Positions 53,834 to 63,591 of a stretch of 64,000 bases of DNA are shown piece by piece; the stretch's first letter is position 1, and each line of letters starts with the position of its first letter. The notes beneath the pieces were generated by a model, which made no database searches, was not told the DNA's origin, and was given only the letters and a program-made list of their open reading frames with translations. A program made the position numbers and the translations under genes. Source of the stretch: Bog-756 sp963845485 (GTDB lineage Bacteria; Actinomycetota; Acidimicrobiia; Acidimicrobiales; RAAP-2). The stretch is taken from contig CAWJSI010000012.1 of assembly GCA_963845485.1 (NCBI GenBank), positions 124,001 through 188,000 on the forward strand. Direction: 5' to 3'.

Positions 53834-54426
53834 TTGGCCACGATGTGGGTTCCGTCGGGGGCCCAGCGCATCAGTCCCTCACCCACCGGCATGACGGCGC
53901 GGACCTGAAAGGTCAGATGCTGGCCGGTGTGCAACGAAGTGGGAGGGGCGGGCCGCCCGGGCACGAGATAGGGCTTGTAGGCCGTCTGGGAGTGGTCGAT
54001 GGAGTCGAAGTCGGCCACCGAGATGGGGACAGTGCCGTGAACACGAGTGAGTGAGATGGTCCACGTGCACGTCGTGTAGCTCTGTTGCACGGGCAGTCCC
54101 TCACCGGGAACCAGCGGTCCCCGGACGACGGCCAAGGCCGAGAAGGTCGGGGTCCGGACCTCGACGAAGTCTCCCTCGATGGTGAGGGCCGGACGGGCGA
54201 TCGTCCCCACAAATGTCTTGTCGACCGGATGGTCGAGCTGTTGTTTGGGTAGCCATGAGGCCGGATCGGCCAGGTTCGGATGGGGCCGGACCACCAGGCC
54301 ATCGATGCCCCAGCCGAGAACCCCGGCCAGGATGGCCAGGACCACGACGACCACCACGGAGCGGGCGCCCGAAGAGCCGGGCCTGGTGGCCCGGCTCCTC
54401 GGGACAGGTGCGAGGGTCGCCTCCAT
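53806..54426 (-). CDS. membrane-anchored extracytoplasmic protein of unknown function
   Basis: 206 residues: one N-terminal helix (SVVVVVVLAILAGVLGWGI) after an Arg-rich lead, then a beta-rich domain with FVGTIARPALTIEGDFVEV and TTCTWTISLTRV. Type II anchor or uncleaved signal. The start ATG overlaps the phosphoesterase stop (TGATG), so it is translationally coupled to it. Family unknown. Confidence 0.65.
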   Translation of the reverse strand: MEATLAPVPRSRATRPGSSGARSVVVVVVLAILAGVLGWGIDGLVVRPHPNLADPASWLPKQQLDHPVDKTFVGTIARPALTIEGDFVEVRTPTFSALAVVRGPLVPGEGLPVQQSYTTCTWTISLTRVHGTVPISVADFDSIDHSQTAYKPYLVPGRPAPPTSLHTGQHLTFQVRAVMPVGEGLMRWAPDGTHIVAKWDYQVEND

Positions 54427-56937
54427 CAGGTGGTGGATCCGCTTCGGCGACGGCGCATCACCAGGTAGCCGCCGATGAGCAGGATGCCCAGGACGGGGAG
54501 GGCCACCGCCCAAGGCGCCTCGGGTGTACCGGTCCCCGGGTTCGGATTGAATCCGTTGCCGCTCGGCGAGCTGAACACGTCGGCCCCGAACGAGGTGAGA
54601 CCCGTCTGGGCGGCGTAGCCGATGTGCCCGAGGCCATCGAGGCCGCCACAGACGGTGCGTCCGGCCGGGTAGGTGATCGACACATCGGTCACCGTGCCCG
54701 AACAGCTCGAGACGTCGAAGAGATCCTCCATGGTGCGCAGCCAGCTGTAGTGGTTGTAGTTCGTCGTCGACGAGGTTCCCGGAGTGATGTACGGGCTGAT
54801 GAGCACGCTTCCCGTGCGGCCACCGCCCGGGGTCGCATCGGTGGCGTCCCACAGCGGGTCCGCCGTGTCCCCGGCGGGCAAGTTGGTGGGGTCACCCTCG
54901 GCGCTGAGCACGACCTTGGTCACCGTGCCGCTGAGCGGGACCGGGTTGCCGGCATCATCGACGGCCACGAACGACGCGGCCACCGTCGGCCCTCCACTGT
55001 TGGAGGGGTTGGCGGCACCGGTGTCCGACACCGTCCCGACGAACAGGCCGTTCGGAAAGTCCGTCGCGAACGCCGGCGTGCCCGAGACCACCGGCGTCCC
55101 ATTAATGGTGATCGAGGTGATGGCCCGGCCGGTGTCGTCACCAACGAGCGCCGGATTGCCACTGGCTGGAGCGGGATAAGCGACCGTGCTCGAGCCGCCG
55201 CCGCCGGTCACGGTGTCGGTGCGGGCACCGGGACTGGTACCCGATCCGCCCCGGACGATGCCGGGCACACAGTCCGCAGGAGTCAGCGGGCTGAGGCTGG
55301 TGCACACCGGCGGCCGGTCGATAAATGAGTTGTTGCCCGGGCCCGGGAACAGCTGGCGTCCCGACCCGTCGGTCCCCAGTGTGGAGTTGGGGCCGTAGGG
55401 CTCATCGGTGACGTTGGTGCCATTGATGTTCTCACCGGCGGCATCGGCCGACACGCCGTAAGCGCCGAAGATTGAGCCGGCACCCGGGGCGGTGGAGCCA
55501 GAGGTCCCGTAGGTCGGCGCGTCGCCCGGCGCGGAACTCTGCGGGGAGGAGGTCCCCTGCCCAGCAGGCATGGACGGGTTGCCCGACACGGTGCTGGAGT
55601 TGGTCAACACGTTGTTGAAGCTGTTCCCCGAGTAGGTGAACGATGGTTCGCCCTCGTCGAAGGTGATGTCGATGAGCCCGTGGGCGTAGGCGGCCGACTG
55701 CTCGATCAGCGGGCACGTAGTAGGCCAAGAAGAGATCCGAGGCGTAGAGGCCGCCCGTGAAGTTCCTCGGTGTGGTGGCCTCGGGGTCGTCGGCCGGGAG
55801 CCCGGCCGGGTCATAGATGGGGTCGTTGAGGTTCACGGTCCCGTCCATGTTGAGCCCGAACGCCCCCGAGAGATTGTTCCCCTTGCAGGTGGTGTCGTGG
55901 GCGTCACTGCAGTTGTCCGGGGTGATCCAGCTGAACTGCGGCACTGTGTTGGCCGTCAGGTCGTGGATGAGGCCGTGGTTGGGGTCATCCAGGTTGGCAA
56001 TGTGGTTGCTGTCGCAGTTGGTCCCACCGGACGGCTCGGTCAGCGGTGTGCCCATGGGGTATCCCGCTCCACCCCCGGTCAGCGAGGCAAACCACGGGAA
56101 CGGGAAGTGCTTGGCCACGTACTGGTCGGAGTACTGGGGGTTGTTGGCCGTCCCGGTCCCGGCCACCAGGGACGCCGCCGTGTAGCTGTTCACGTCCGAG
56201 GGGAACCCGGCGGAGCCGTTGAGGAAGGTGGGGTCGGACGCCGGGTTGTTGGCCGTCGTACCGGGACCGCCGCAAGCGGCATCGTCACGGTTGGGAACGC
56301 TGTCGGAAACGAACGAGGGTGATCCTATGGGCTGGGCTCCCCCGAGGTCCTGGGCGTAGCCCTTCCAGCTCACTCCGGCCGCGTTGAACTGATCGAAGAG
56401 CGTAGGGATGTCCGTCGGGTAGGTGCAGCCGTTGGTCGTCGACGGGGTCGTTCCCAGTGGGGCGTTGGCACCGAGCGAAGAGACGACCTGGCCGTAGTTC
56501 CAGTTCGGGGAGTCCGAACCAACGGATCCCGTAGTGGTGATGGTGGCGTTGGAACCGAACGGCGAATCGACGCTGCTGCAGTCTTCTTGGACGTCCTCTT
56601 GGGGCGATTGACCCGAGGCCATGGCGATGTAGTTGTCCTGGCTGGAGTGGCCGGTGCCGTAGTAGTTCTTGAGCAGGACACCCTCCGAAGGCAGGGTCTG
56701 CCACAGGTACGAGTTGGCGTTGAGGCCGGTGAAGGTCTCGTCGTAGGACTTGTTCTCCAAGATGATCAGCCATACGTGCTGGATCGACCCCGGTGTGAGA
56801 GTGCCGACGGTGTCGGGCCCGGGACTGGACGCTGACGCGGTCCGTACGGGTACGGCGATGGCCAACGCGGCTACGGCTACGGCGCCGGCCACCGCGGCGA
56901 GGCGCCGTCGACGCGTGGTCTTCGTGAGGGTTTTCAT
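54426..56937 (-). CDS. exported phosphoesterase (PF04185-like) with C-terminal anchor, interrupted by a frameshift
   Basis: Signal peptide from ATG 56937 (RRRRLAAVAGAVAVAALAIA), then the phosphoesterase/acid-phosphatase motif VWLIILENKSYDETFTG, with FSWITPDNCSDAHD later. The frame breaks after FLAYYVP and continues one frame over as LIEQSAAYAHGLIDITFDEGE. Removing one base from GGG at 55711-55713 gives a single 836-residue protein. It ends in a surface-sorting-like tail (PEAPWAVALPVLGILLIGG, then RRRR). It would hydrolyse phosphodiesters or phospholipids at the cell surface; intactness in the organism is undecided. Confidence 0.8.
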
Positions 56938-57403
56938 AAGGACCGTCTTAACAAGCCGTCGGTGACAAGAGCTCCACGGGAAAGTGATCTGTTGGTCAGC
57001 GACGGTGAACGTTGCGCACAACTGCGTGACGACGACGCGAACTCGCGGGCGGGATGCGGGATCCACTCGGGGGACCGGGTCTCGAACTAGCGGACCGCGA
57101 TCGTCCGTGCGATCGATCTGCCTGTGGACGTCGAGCCAGGAGGCCGCCTCCGTGGCTCGTCCACCGTCACCAGAACTTACCGCTTGTAGATGGTCGAAGT
57201 AGTCGGTTCGAACGCGCTGCGTGTCGATCTGATGGCCTGGTGTAGGAGTTCGCGAAAGCGTCGCGAAGGCGTCGCACAAGGAACCCAAGAGATCACGGGG
57301 TGTTCAAAGAATCGTGACCCACGGTTCATCCGCACTCCGTACCGTCGTCGCTGTCAACGATCAACATCGCCGGGAGCCCAACCACTCCCAGGATTGGAGC
57401 CCC
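56938..57403. other. divergent intergenic region between surface-protein genes
   Basis: About 465 bases with no supported gene. It should hold promoters for the phosphoesterase unit and the plus-strand surface genes. A short tandem repeat, TCGCGAAAGCG followed by TCGCGAAGGCG, lies at about 57250-57275. I see no long palindrome. Confidence 0.5.
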
Positions 57404-58636
57404 GTGCCCCAGAACAGACGCTCCCGCCGCATCGTCACCCTTGCCCTCGCCGTCGCGGCCCCGATGGGGTTGCTGGTCGGTCTGGCCGGCCCGGCCTCTG
57501 CTGGTCCCAGCGGTTTCACGCCCGGTGACGTGGTCGTCGAGCAGGTGGGAACGGTGGGTGGCTACAACGGAGTATCGGGAGCGGCCCCCTCTAGCAGCTC
57601 AGGGGTGGTGTCCCTGTGGGACTACAGCACGGCGGGGACCCCAAGCGGTTATGTCGACTCCTTTCCTTCAACCACATCGTCGGACACCTCGACGTCACAC
57701 GCGCTCGTTGACAGTGGTTCAGCCACCTACAACGGAGAAATCTCTCTGTCCGCCGATGGCCAGTACATCTATGTGAGCGGCTACGACGACAACACCGCCG
57801 TAACCAAGCTGACGTCGACCGTGGGGGTACCCCGCACGGTTGGGATCGTCTCGTCCTCAGGGGTGATCGACACCTCGACGGCACTCACCAAGAACTCCTC
57901 GGACACGACACCGCCCAATCTGACGGCCAACGGCGTCAACTTCCGTTCGGCCACCGGCACGACCGGGGGGACCTCCCCCTTCTACTCCGGGGGAGACGAC
58001 GGCCTGGCCATCTCGCCGGACGGAGCCACCAGCGCTACGAGCCTCAACAGCGACGGGATTCACCAGCTGGCCATTGCCGGAGGCCAACTGTACGAATCGA
58101 CCGCCACCAGCATCGACCAGGTCGGCTCGGGAATTCCCACCAGTGGCACCCCCTCGGACGCCACGCTCATCGCCGCACCACCCACCAAGTTCGAGCCCGC
58201 CGGCTTCGCCCTGGTCACGGTGGGTTCGGCCACTTCGCCCAATGTCCTCTATGTGGCTGACACCGGCAATGGCGCCGTCGAGAAGTTCGTCTTCAACGGC
58301 ACGACCTGGGTGCTGACAGGATCGGTCGCCGTCTCCGGCGTGACGGGGCTGGCCGCCAGCGTCAGTGGGTCCACGGTGAATCTCTACGTCACCAACCAGG
58401 CCGACCTCTTCGGACTGGTTGACGCGTCTGGGGCGACGGGCACCCTCACCTCGGCGGCGAACATCCTGGCGGCCGCACCGACAGGGGAGGCCATGAAGGG
58501 CGTCGTGCTGGCTCCGATCGATCTGAGCACGGGCAACAACCTTCCCGAGTCGCCGTTCATCGTGCTGCTGCCCGTGCTGGCCGTGGCCGGCCTGGCCGGA
58601 TACGTGGCCTTCCGCCGCCGCAGCACGGCCTCCTAA
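57404..58636 (+). CDS. exported propeller-like protein with C-terminal anchor
   Basis: 410 residues. Sec signal peptide RRIVTLALAVAAPMGLLVG ending ASAGPSG. The mature part is Ser/Thr/Gly-rich with repeat-like blades such as LYVADTGNGAVEKFVFNG, resembling NHL/beta-propeller proteins. The C-terminus is PESPFIVLLPVLAVAGLAG then FRRRS, the same plan as its two neighbours. GTG 57404 with GGAG upstream is chosen over GTG 57314, which would add a non-signal lead. Function unknown. Confidence 0.75.
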   Translation: MPQNRRSRRIVTLALAVAAPMGLLVGLAGPASAGPSGFTPGDVVVEQVGTVGGYNGVSGAAPSSSSGVVSLWDYSTAGTPSGYVDSFPSTTSSDTSTSHALVDSGSATYNGEISLSADGQYIYVSGYDDNTAVTKLTSTVGVPRTVGIVSSSGVIDTSTALTKNSSDTTPPNLTANGVNFRSATGTTGGTSPFYSGGDDGLAISPDGATSATSLNSDGIHQLAIAGGQLYESTATSIDQVGSGIPTSGTPSDATLIAAPPTKFEPAGFALVTVGSATSPNVLYVADTGNGAVEKFVFNGTTWVLTGSVAVSGVTGLAASVSGSTVNLYVTNQADLFGLVDASGATGTLTSAANILAAAPTGEAMKGVVLAPIDLSTGNNLPESPFIVLLPVLAVAGLAGYVAFRRRSTAS

Positions 58637-58694
58637 CCCGACATCGAATTCCAACATGCCCACCCGCTTGCCCTGAATCGAGGCCGCTACCGCG

Positions 58695-61319
58695 ATGCGC
58701 CGCACTCTTCTCCTCATGACTGCAGTCATCGTCACCGTGCTGCCCCTGGCCACGCTGGCGAGCGGCACGGCCGGAGCCGCCGACTTCACCGCGCTCACCC
58801 CGGCTCTGGCCACCATCACCAACGGATCGACCGCCGCTCCCTGGAACGAGGCCCAGGGCGACCCTGAAGGGACGGCCTATCCCCAGTCGGACCTGCTGCC
58901 GAGCTTCCTGCCCGGGGGCGCGACGGCGGGGACGCCGGCCGAGCCCAATGTCGCCGTCTACCCCGGCTCGGGCAGCGGTAGCGCCGGGGTGGCTCCCTAC
59001 CCAAGCGGGGTAGTCGGCACGCCCGGGCCCCTGGACGCCTACTGCGGATCTGGCGACACCCTGGCCGAATCGACGGGTTCGCCCGCCCGGCAGCCGGGCG
59101 GCACCACTCTGCCCCTCGCTCCTGCCTACTTTCCGCACATCGTCCGCACCGGCCCGACCGATCTGACCGGCTACTTCGACTACCGCCCGAAGGACGCGGA
59201 TGAGGCCATCGTGGTAGCCACGTCCACCGACAACGGCCAGGACTGGACCTACCAGGGGGAGGCACTCGAACAGGACCAGGGTTACTGCCCCTCGGGCGAT
59301 GTCAACGACGACGGCGAAGGCCACCCGAACGTCCTCACCGTCGGGGGGACGACCTATCTCTATACGTTGCAGCGGCCGGCCGGGGACAACAATGGGGTGG
59401 GCATGATCGTTCACGCCCTGACCTCGAGCGGCCCCGACACACTGGCCGGACTCCCCAGCAAGGAGCAGGTGGGGGTCGATCCCGACGCCTTCGCCACTAC
59501 CGGCACCCTGGTACCGACAACTGGTGGCACCCCGGTGACCCTGTCGGTCAACGAGACCGGCGTGGTCAACTCGCCCGAGCAGCTGGTGCCGGGACCGTTC
59601 GTCGACCTGACTCAGACGCCGGTGCCGACGGCCAGTTCCATCATCACCTGCACGGGGGTGGGCGCCTCAACGCTCACGGGCTGCACGGCGGCCGTCGCCG
59701 GAGGGGAGACCATCTCTAGTGGTGATCTGATCGAGCAGGTCATCGGGACGGTGACTACGGCAGAGACCATTCCCAAGGGACCGAACAACACCATCGGCAC
59801 CGGAGGCCTGGCCAGCCTCCCCGTAGCCTTCGAGGACAATGTCACGTCGACGATCCTCAACAACAACGCGCCCAACCGGGTGTACGTGAACGGGGAGGCG
59901 GTGTACTGCGTGCAGTCCAACGCGAACCAAACCACCAAATTGGAGAACTGCTCCACTGGAGGAGAGGGATCGGCGCTCAGCGCAGCGGTTGGTTCGCCGG
60001 TGACGTCCGACCCGGTGGTACCGGCCACCGCCCAACAGACCAGCGGGCTGGTGGCTCCGGACGGGATCGTGGGTGTGCTGCCCGCCTACCCCGGAGCGCC
60101 TTCAGGGTCGACCATCGTTCTGTACACCGAGAAGCTGCTCAACTACTTCGTGGCCGGAATCACCAATACCGCCGGCAGCTACAGCTCGTCGACCGGAAGC
60201 ACCATCTCCGTTTTCGCCAACGGCAATACCGCCACCACCCTCGGTAGCCCCTCGGCGGGCAGCCCGGTCACCGTTGACGTGGCCGATGACACCAAGTCGA
60301 TGGTGATTCAGGCCACCTGCACGGGACTGACCGTGGGCTCGGCCGGGTCGTCCATCTCCAGCTACGCCTCACCACTCATCGATACCCTGACCGGCTGTAC
60401 GGTGCCTGTGGCGGACGGCGGCGATGCCTACAGCGCCAAGGACCAGATCGGTGCGCCGGGGGCCGCGCTCGAATCACCGGGCACCCTGGCCAAGACAGGC
60501 GAGGGCTCGACCAACCAAGACAAGCTGTACAAGAACAACGAGGACCTGACCGTCCTGCGGGTGGCGTACACCACCGACGGCGTTAACTTCTCGACGTCAG
60601 GCCTGGCCAACGGTGGAGTGATCAGCGGCCAAGGGACCGAGGGTTCGAACTACAACGACATCAATAGTCCGAGCTCCACGGTTGATCCCCCCGGCGGACC
60701 CAATCAGTACGGGGCTCAGGGAACGGCTCTGGCGACCGAGATGCGCTGGGTCGGCTCGGCGGGCTCCATCATCACCGACACATCGAGCGGCAGCCCGGTG
60801 TACGAACTATTCCTGTCCGGGGCATGGGCCGTGGACGGAGACAGTGACGCTTTCAATCAGATCTACGAATCCACGTCCACCGACGGCGAGCACTGGTCGA
60901 TGCCGGTCTCGGTGATCAGCACCGACTACACCTTCTCGGCGTCGTCCGCCCAGGACGCCAACCCGAACCGACCCCTGGGGATTTCTGCCTACTACTCGGG
61001 CCGGGCCTATGGGCCGAGCGTGGTTTCGAACGGGGACGGCTCGTTGACCATGGTCTTTGCCGGCTACCGGATCCCGAAGACGATCGCCGCCGCCGGGACG
61101 GTCCTGGGGACCGACGGCTCCGATTTGTACACCATCGGTAGCAGTGATCCCGCGCTGTACCGAAACATCCTGGTGGTCACCCTCGATCCGTCAACGCCCA
61201 ATGGTGGCGAAGCTCCCGAAGCACCAGTCGTGCTGCTGCTGCCGGTGGTCGCCGTGATCGTGGGCGGCGCCTCACTCCTTAGTGTCCGGCGCCGGGCTCG
61301 AAGCCGAATGGCGGGCTGA
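58695..61319 (+). CDS. large exported Asp-box (sialidase/BNR-like) protein with C-terminal anchor
   Basis: 874 residues. Signal peptide RRTLLLMTAVIVTVLPLATL. Asp-box-like turns STDNGQDW and STDGEHW suggest a sialidase-type propeller. Between them lie inserted Ser/Thr/Gly-rich segments with Cys pairs (ITCTGVGASTLTGCT and QATCTGLTVG...LTGCTVPVADGG). It ends PEAPVVLLLPVVAVIVGG plus an Arg-rich tail. A glycosidase activity is possible but no catalytic residues can be assigned. Confidence 0.75.
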   Translation: MRRTLLLMTAVIVTVLPLATLASGTAGAADFTALTPALATITNGSTAAPWNEAQGDPEGTAYPQSDLLPSFLPGGATAGTPAEPNVAVYPGSGSGSAGVAPYPSGVVGTPGPLDAYCGSGDTLAESTGSPARQPGGTTLPLAPAYFPHIVRTGPTDLTGYFDYRPKDADEAIVVATSTDNGQDWTYQGEALEQDQGYCPSGDVNDDGEGHPNVLTVGGTTYLYTLQRPAGDNNGVGMIVHALTSSGPDTLAGLPSKEQVGVDPDAFATTGTLVPTTGGTPVTLSVNETGVVNSPEQLVPGPFVDLTQTPVPTASSIITCTGVGASTLTGCTAAVAGGETISSGDLIEQVIGTVTTAETIPKGPNNTIGTGGLASLPVAFEDNVTSTILNNNAPNRVYVNGEAVYCVQSNANQTTKLENCSTGGEGSALSAAVGSPVTSDPVVPATAQQTSGLVAPDGIVGVLPAYPGAPSGSTIVLYTEKLLNYFVAGITNTAGSYSSSTGSTISVFANGNTATTLGSPSAGSPVTVDVADDTKSMVIQATCTGLTVGSAGSSISSYASPLIDTLTGCTVPVADGGDAYSAKDQIGAPGAALESPGTLAKTGEGSTNQDKLYKNNEDLTVLRVAYTTDGVNFSTSGLANGGVISGQGTEGSNYNDINSPSSTVDPPGGPNQYGAQGTALATEMRWVGSAGSIITDTSSGSPVYELFLSGAWAVDGDSDAFNQIYESTSTDGEHWSMPVSVISTDYTFSASSAQDANPNRPLGISAYYSGRAYGPSVVSNGDGSLTMVFAGYRIPKTIAAAGTVLGTDGSDLYTIGSSDPALYRNILVVTLDPSTPNGGEAPEAPVVLLLPVVAVIVGGASLLSVRRRARSRMAG

Positions 61320-61450
61320 GCGGCGCCCAGCCGTGCTGTCCAAGGGATGCGGCGACTCGTGAGCGAACAGGTGCGAACGGCGTGGGACTGGACCCTTGTC
61401 GGATTCTCCGACGAGGCGCGACGCCCGTCGGCCACCGGGTCGAAAGTACT

Positions 61451-61461
61451 CCCCCCCCCCC
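61451..61461. repeat. C11 homopolymer
   Basis: Eleven consecutive C in a non-coding stretch between the Asp-box protein and a small minus-strand gene. Could be a slippage site or a base-calling artefact. No coding frame depends on it. Confidence 0.6.
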
Positions 61462-61485
61462 AACTCTAAAGCCGCGGCCAACGAC

Positions 61486-61762
61486 CTACACGTACCGCTT
61501 GCGCACACTCGCTCTCGCGAGGACGGTGATGCCCAACACCAGAGCCACCAGCGTGGCCACCACCAATCCTGCCGCTAGGTAGGACTGAGACGAGCAGGGC
61601 GTGATGGTGATCTTGGCCACAACCCCATCGGGTGGCTCGAGCGGTCAAGGGGGGCAACCGTCTGATCGCTCGCCGTTGGAGGAAGGCCGTTGTGGTGAAG
61701 AAGATGCCGAACACCAGACCGACCGCCAGCACGGTGACCAGCACCAAGTCGTTCGTCGACAT
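61486..61762 (-). pseudogene. small two-helix membrane protein gene, apparently frameshifted
   Basis: From ATG 61762 the frame gives one helix (LVLVTVLAVGLVFGIFFTTTAF), then low-sense sequence. One frame over, VVAKITITPCSSQSYLAAGL leads into a second helix (VVATLVALVLGITVLARA) and stops at 61486. Removing one base from the CCCC run at 61623-61626 joins them into about 91 residues. The two-helix reading is plausible, but no family is recognised. The surrounding 61320-61978 holds nothing else I can support. Confidence 0.4.
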
Positions 61763-61978
61763 GATCGTCCCCTGCTATCGGATCGACCGAAGAACACCAA
61801 CGCCGCAAGCGAGAGGTGAGCCACGAGTTCACCGTCTGTTCACCGCAGGCAGAAGGCACTCACCCCCGCTTCGTCGCACGTCCGTAGCGGCACCGGCCTG
61901 TGATGGTGTCGACGAATCCGGCAAGGAATGGCGGTCAGCGAAGCTCCCTGCCTACGGGTGCCGCGAGCTGTGGAACAA

Positions 61979-63199
61979 CTACTGACAGGGACTCCTGCCG
62001 CCATTCAGAGCCACCGTGAAGAGTGCTCCGTTTAGCCCGAGGGCGTTATCGGCCGTACAGAACTCGGCGGTGGTCTCTGGGGCGTATTCGGCATTGAATA
62101 TCGCCTTGTGGCCTTCGTAGCTGGCTAGATAGATACAGGTGCTGTACTGATTGCATTGCTCGGTAAGAACGGCGTCGGCCAACGGTTCCATGTCCGAGGC
62201 GTATGTGTCGCCGGTGTCGTCGGGATTCTTGATGATCCAGCCGAGCCCGAGACTGTGCATGTAGTCCGCCAGGGCTGTCATGTACTGCTCTTCGGCGACC
62301 TTGGTGAAGGTAAAGCCAGTCGATCCCTCGCCGCCGGTATAGGTCTCGTCCAGATCCGTCTCCACGGCGTCGAAGCCCTTGGCTGCACACTGCTGGTTGA
62401 TCATCGACTCGATGATGGAAACCGTGGCTGGGCTGGTGATGTTCAAGAAGTACTCCGGATAGCCGTTCACCTTGTTACCCAATACGCCAGCAGCCTGGAG
62501 TTGGGTAAAGTACGACGTCGGAATTCCTTCGTCGGCGGCGCTGTCATAGTTTCCGACAGCACCCACCTCGATGTAGCAAATGACATGATCGCCTACCGCA
62601 TGAAGCGCGGTGACCGTGGACTTCGGGTTCTCGACGCCGTCGATGTCGTAGACCACCGGGTTGGGTGCCGGCTGACCGTTGGGCAGGGTCGCGTTGGTGC
62701 CCATATCGCTTGCACTGGTCAGGTCCAACGGGTGGTCGAGCTCCCACTGCCATGCCTGGCTACCAAGAGGTGGAACCCACCAGGATGTACTCGTCGTGGC
62801 AGGCGGGTTACCAGTTGGCTGACTTCCGGTCGACGGGTCCGTGCTTCCGGTGGACGGGTCCGATCCCGTGGGCGCCCGCCCACCAGTCGAGGGCGGCATC
62901 GTGGTTCCCGGTGTGTCGCCCAGCGTCGAAGACGGCGAGGAGGCGACCGGAGTCCCCGACGACGGGCTTCCTGTGGCGCGAGTACCGATGCACTTCACAT
63001 CCAAACCCGATCTCGTGCGATGCGAGATAGCCAGCCACTTGCCACCACAGGTGATGTGGTCGGTCTCTCCGGGTTGCATGACGAAGCCGGGACCGGCCAC
63101 ACCGGCCGCGACGCCATAACTGACGCCCAGGACGAGGAGGCAGGTGGCAAGAACCATGACTCCCTTGCGCCATATGCCATCAATACCGTTCCGTCTCAT
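61979..63199 (-). CDS. GH114-like endo-alpha-1,4-polygalactosaminidase family protein
   Basis: 406 residues. An N-terminal signal anchor (MVLATCLLVLGVSYGVAAGVA) is followed by a Ser/Thr/Pro/Gly linker with TGSDPSTGSTDPSTGSQPTG-type repeats to about residue 135. The (beta/alpha)8 GH114 domain then has VVYDIDGVENPK, HVICYIEVGAVGNYDSA, FDAVETDLDETY and LGWIIKNPDD. The family includes enzymes cutting galactosamine-containing polysaccharides and PelA-like biofilm hydrolases. GAGGGGAAT precedes ATG 63199. Context suggests surface polysaccharide turnover. Confidence 0.85.
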   Translation of the reverse strand: MRRNGIDGIWRKGVMVLATCLLVLGVSYGVAAGVAGPGFVMQPGETDHITCGGKWLAISHRTRSGLDVKCIGTRATGSPSSGTPVASSPSSTLGDTPGTTMPPSTGGRAPTGSDPSTGSTDPSTGSQPTGNPPATTSTSWWVPPLGSQAWQWELDHPLDLTSASDMGTNATLPNGQPAPNPVVYDIDGVENPKSTVTALHAVGDHVICYIEVGAVGNYDSAADEGIPTSYFTQLQAAGVLGNKVNGYPEYFLNITSPATVSIIESMINQQCAAKGFDAVETDLDETYTGGEGSTGFTFTKVAEEQYMTALADYMHSLGLGWIIKNPDDTGDTYASDMEPLADAVLTEQCNQYSTCIYLASYEGHKAIFNAEYAPETTAEFCTADNALGLNGALFTVALNGGRSPCQ

Positions 63200-63372
63200 T
63201 CGATTCCCCTCGTAACGGTCGGGTCAAGCCGCCGACGCGTTGGAATATACGGTCCCGCCCATCACCGGACCACACCGACCCTTACGCGTTGTGGCGTCTC
63301 GACTACAGCCCAGGCACCGATCGGAACGCCCGTATCGCAGTATTCACATTGAGGTCGTGCGGCGTTCACGGA

Positions 63373-63591
63373 GTGGCTATTCATCTTGACGCGCTGGCCT
63401 TGCGTACCGACCGGCGCCGCGTTCTCCAGGGCTGGGTTCGTGTCGCCAAACGTTCATCAGTTCGTGAAGTGAGGATTACTTGGTCGGACAACACTGAGAC
63501 GGTGATCAGGATCCACAGGCCCGACACTCGGGGAATCGAGGACGTGTCTGAGCTCGACATGACCCGGTGGCTCGACGAGCGCCGGGTGTGA
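63373..63591 (+). CDS. small hypothetical protein
   Basis: About 72 residues from GTG 63373 (a GTG at 63289 would give 100). The text RVLQGWVRVAKRSSVREV then ITWSDNTETVIRIHRP looks like a small beta-rich domain. Its stop overlaps the next start (GTGA), which supports it being real. No family recognised. Confidence 0.4.
   Translation: MAIHLDALALRTDRRRVLQGWVRVAKRSSVREVRITWSDNTETVIRIHRPDTRGIEDVSELDMTRWLDERRV

Noticed and set aside
57249..57275. TCGCGAAAGCG/TCGCGAAGGCG tandem repeat as a CRISPR or iteron element
   Set aside because: Only two imperfect copies; no array, no cas or replication genes nearby.
61451..61461. C11 run as a phase-variation switch
   Set aside because: It lies outside any supported coding frame and not at a recognisable promoter spacer, so switching cannot be argued.
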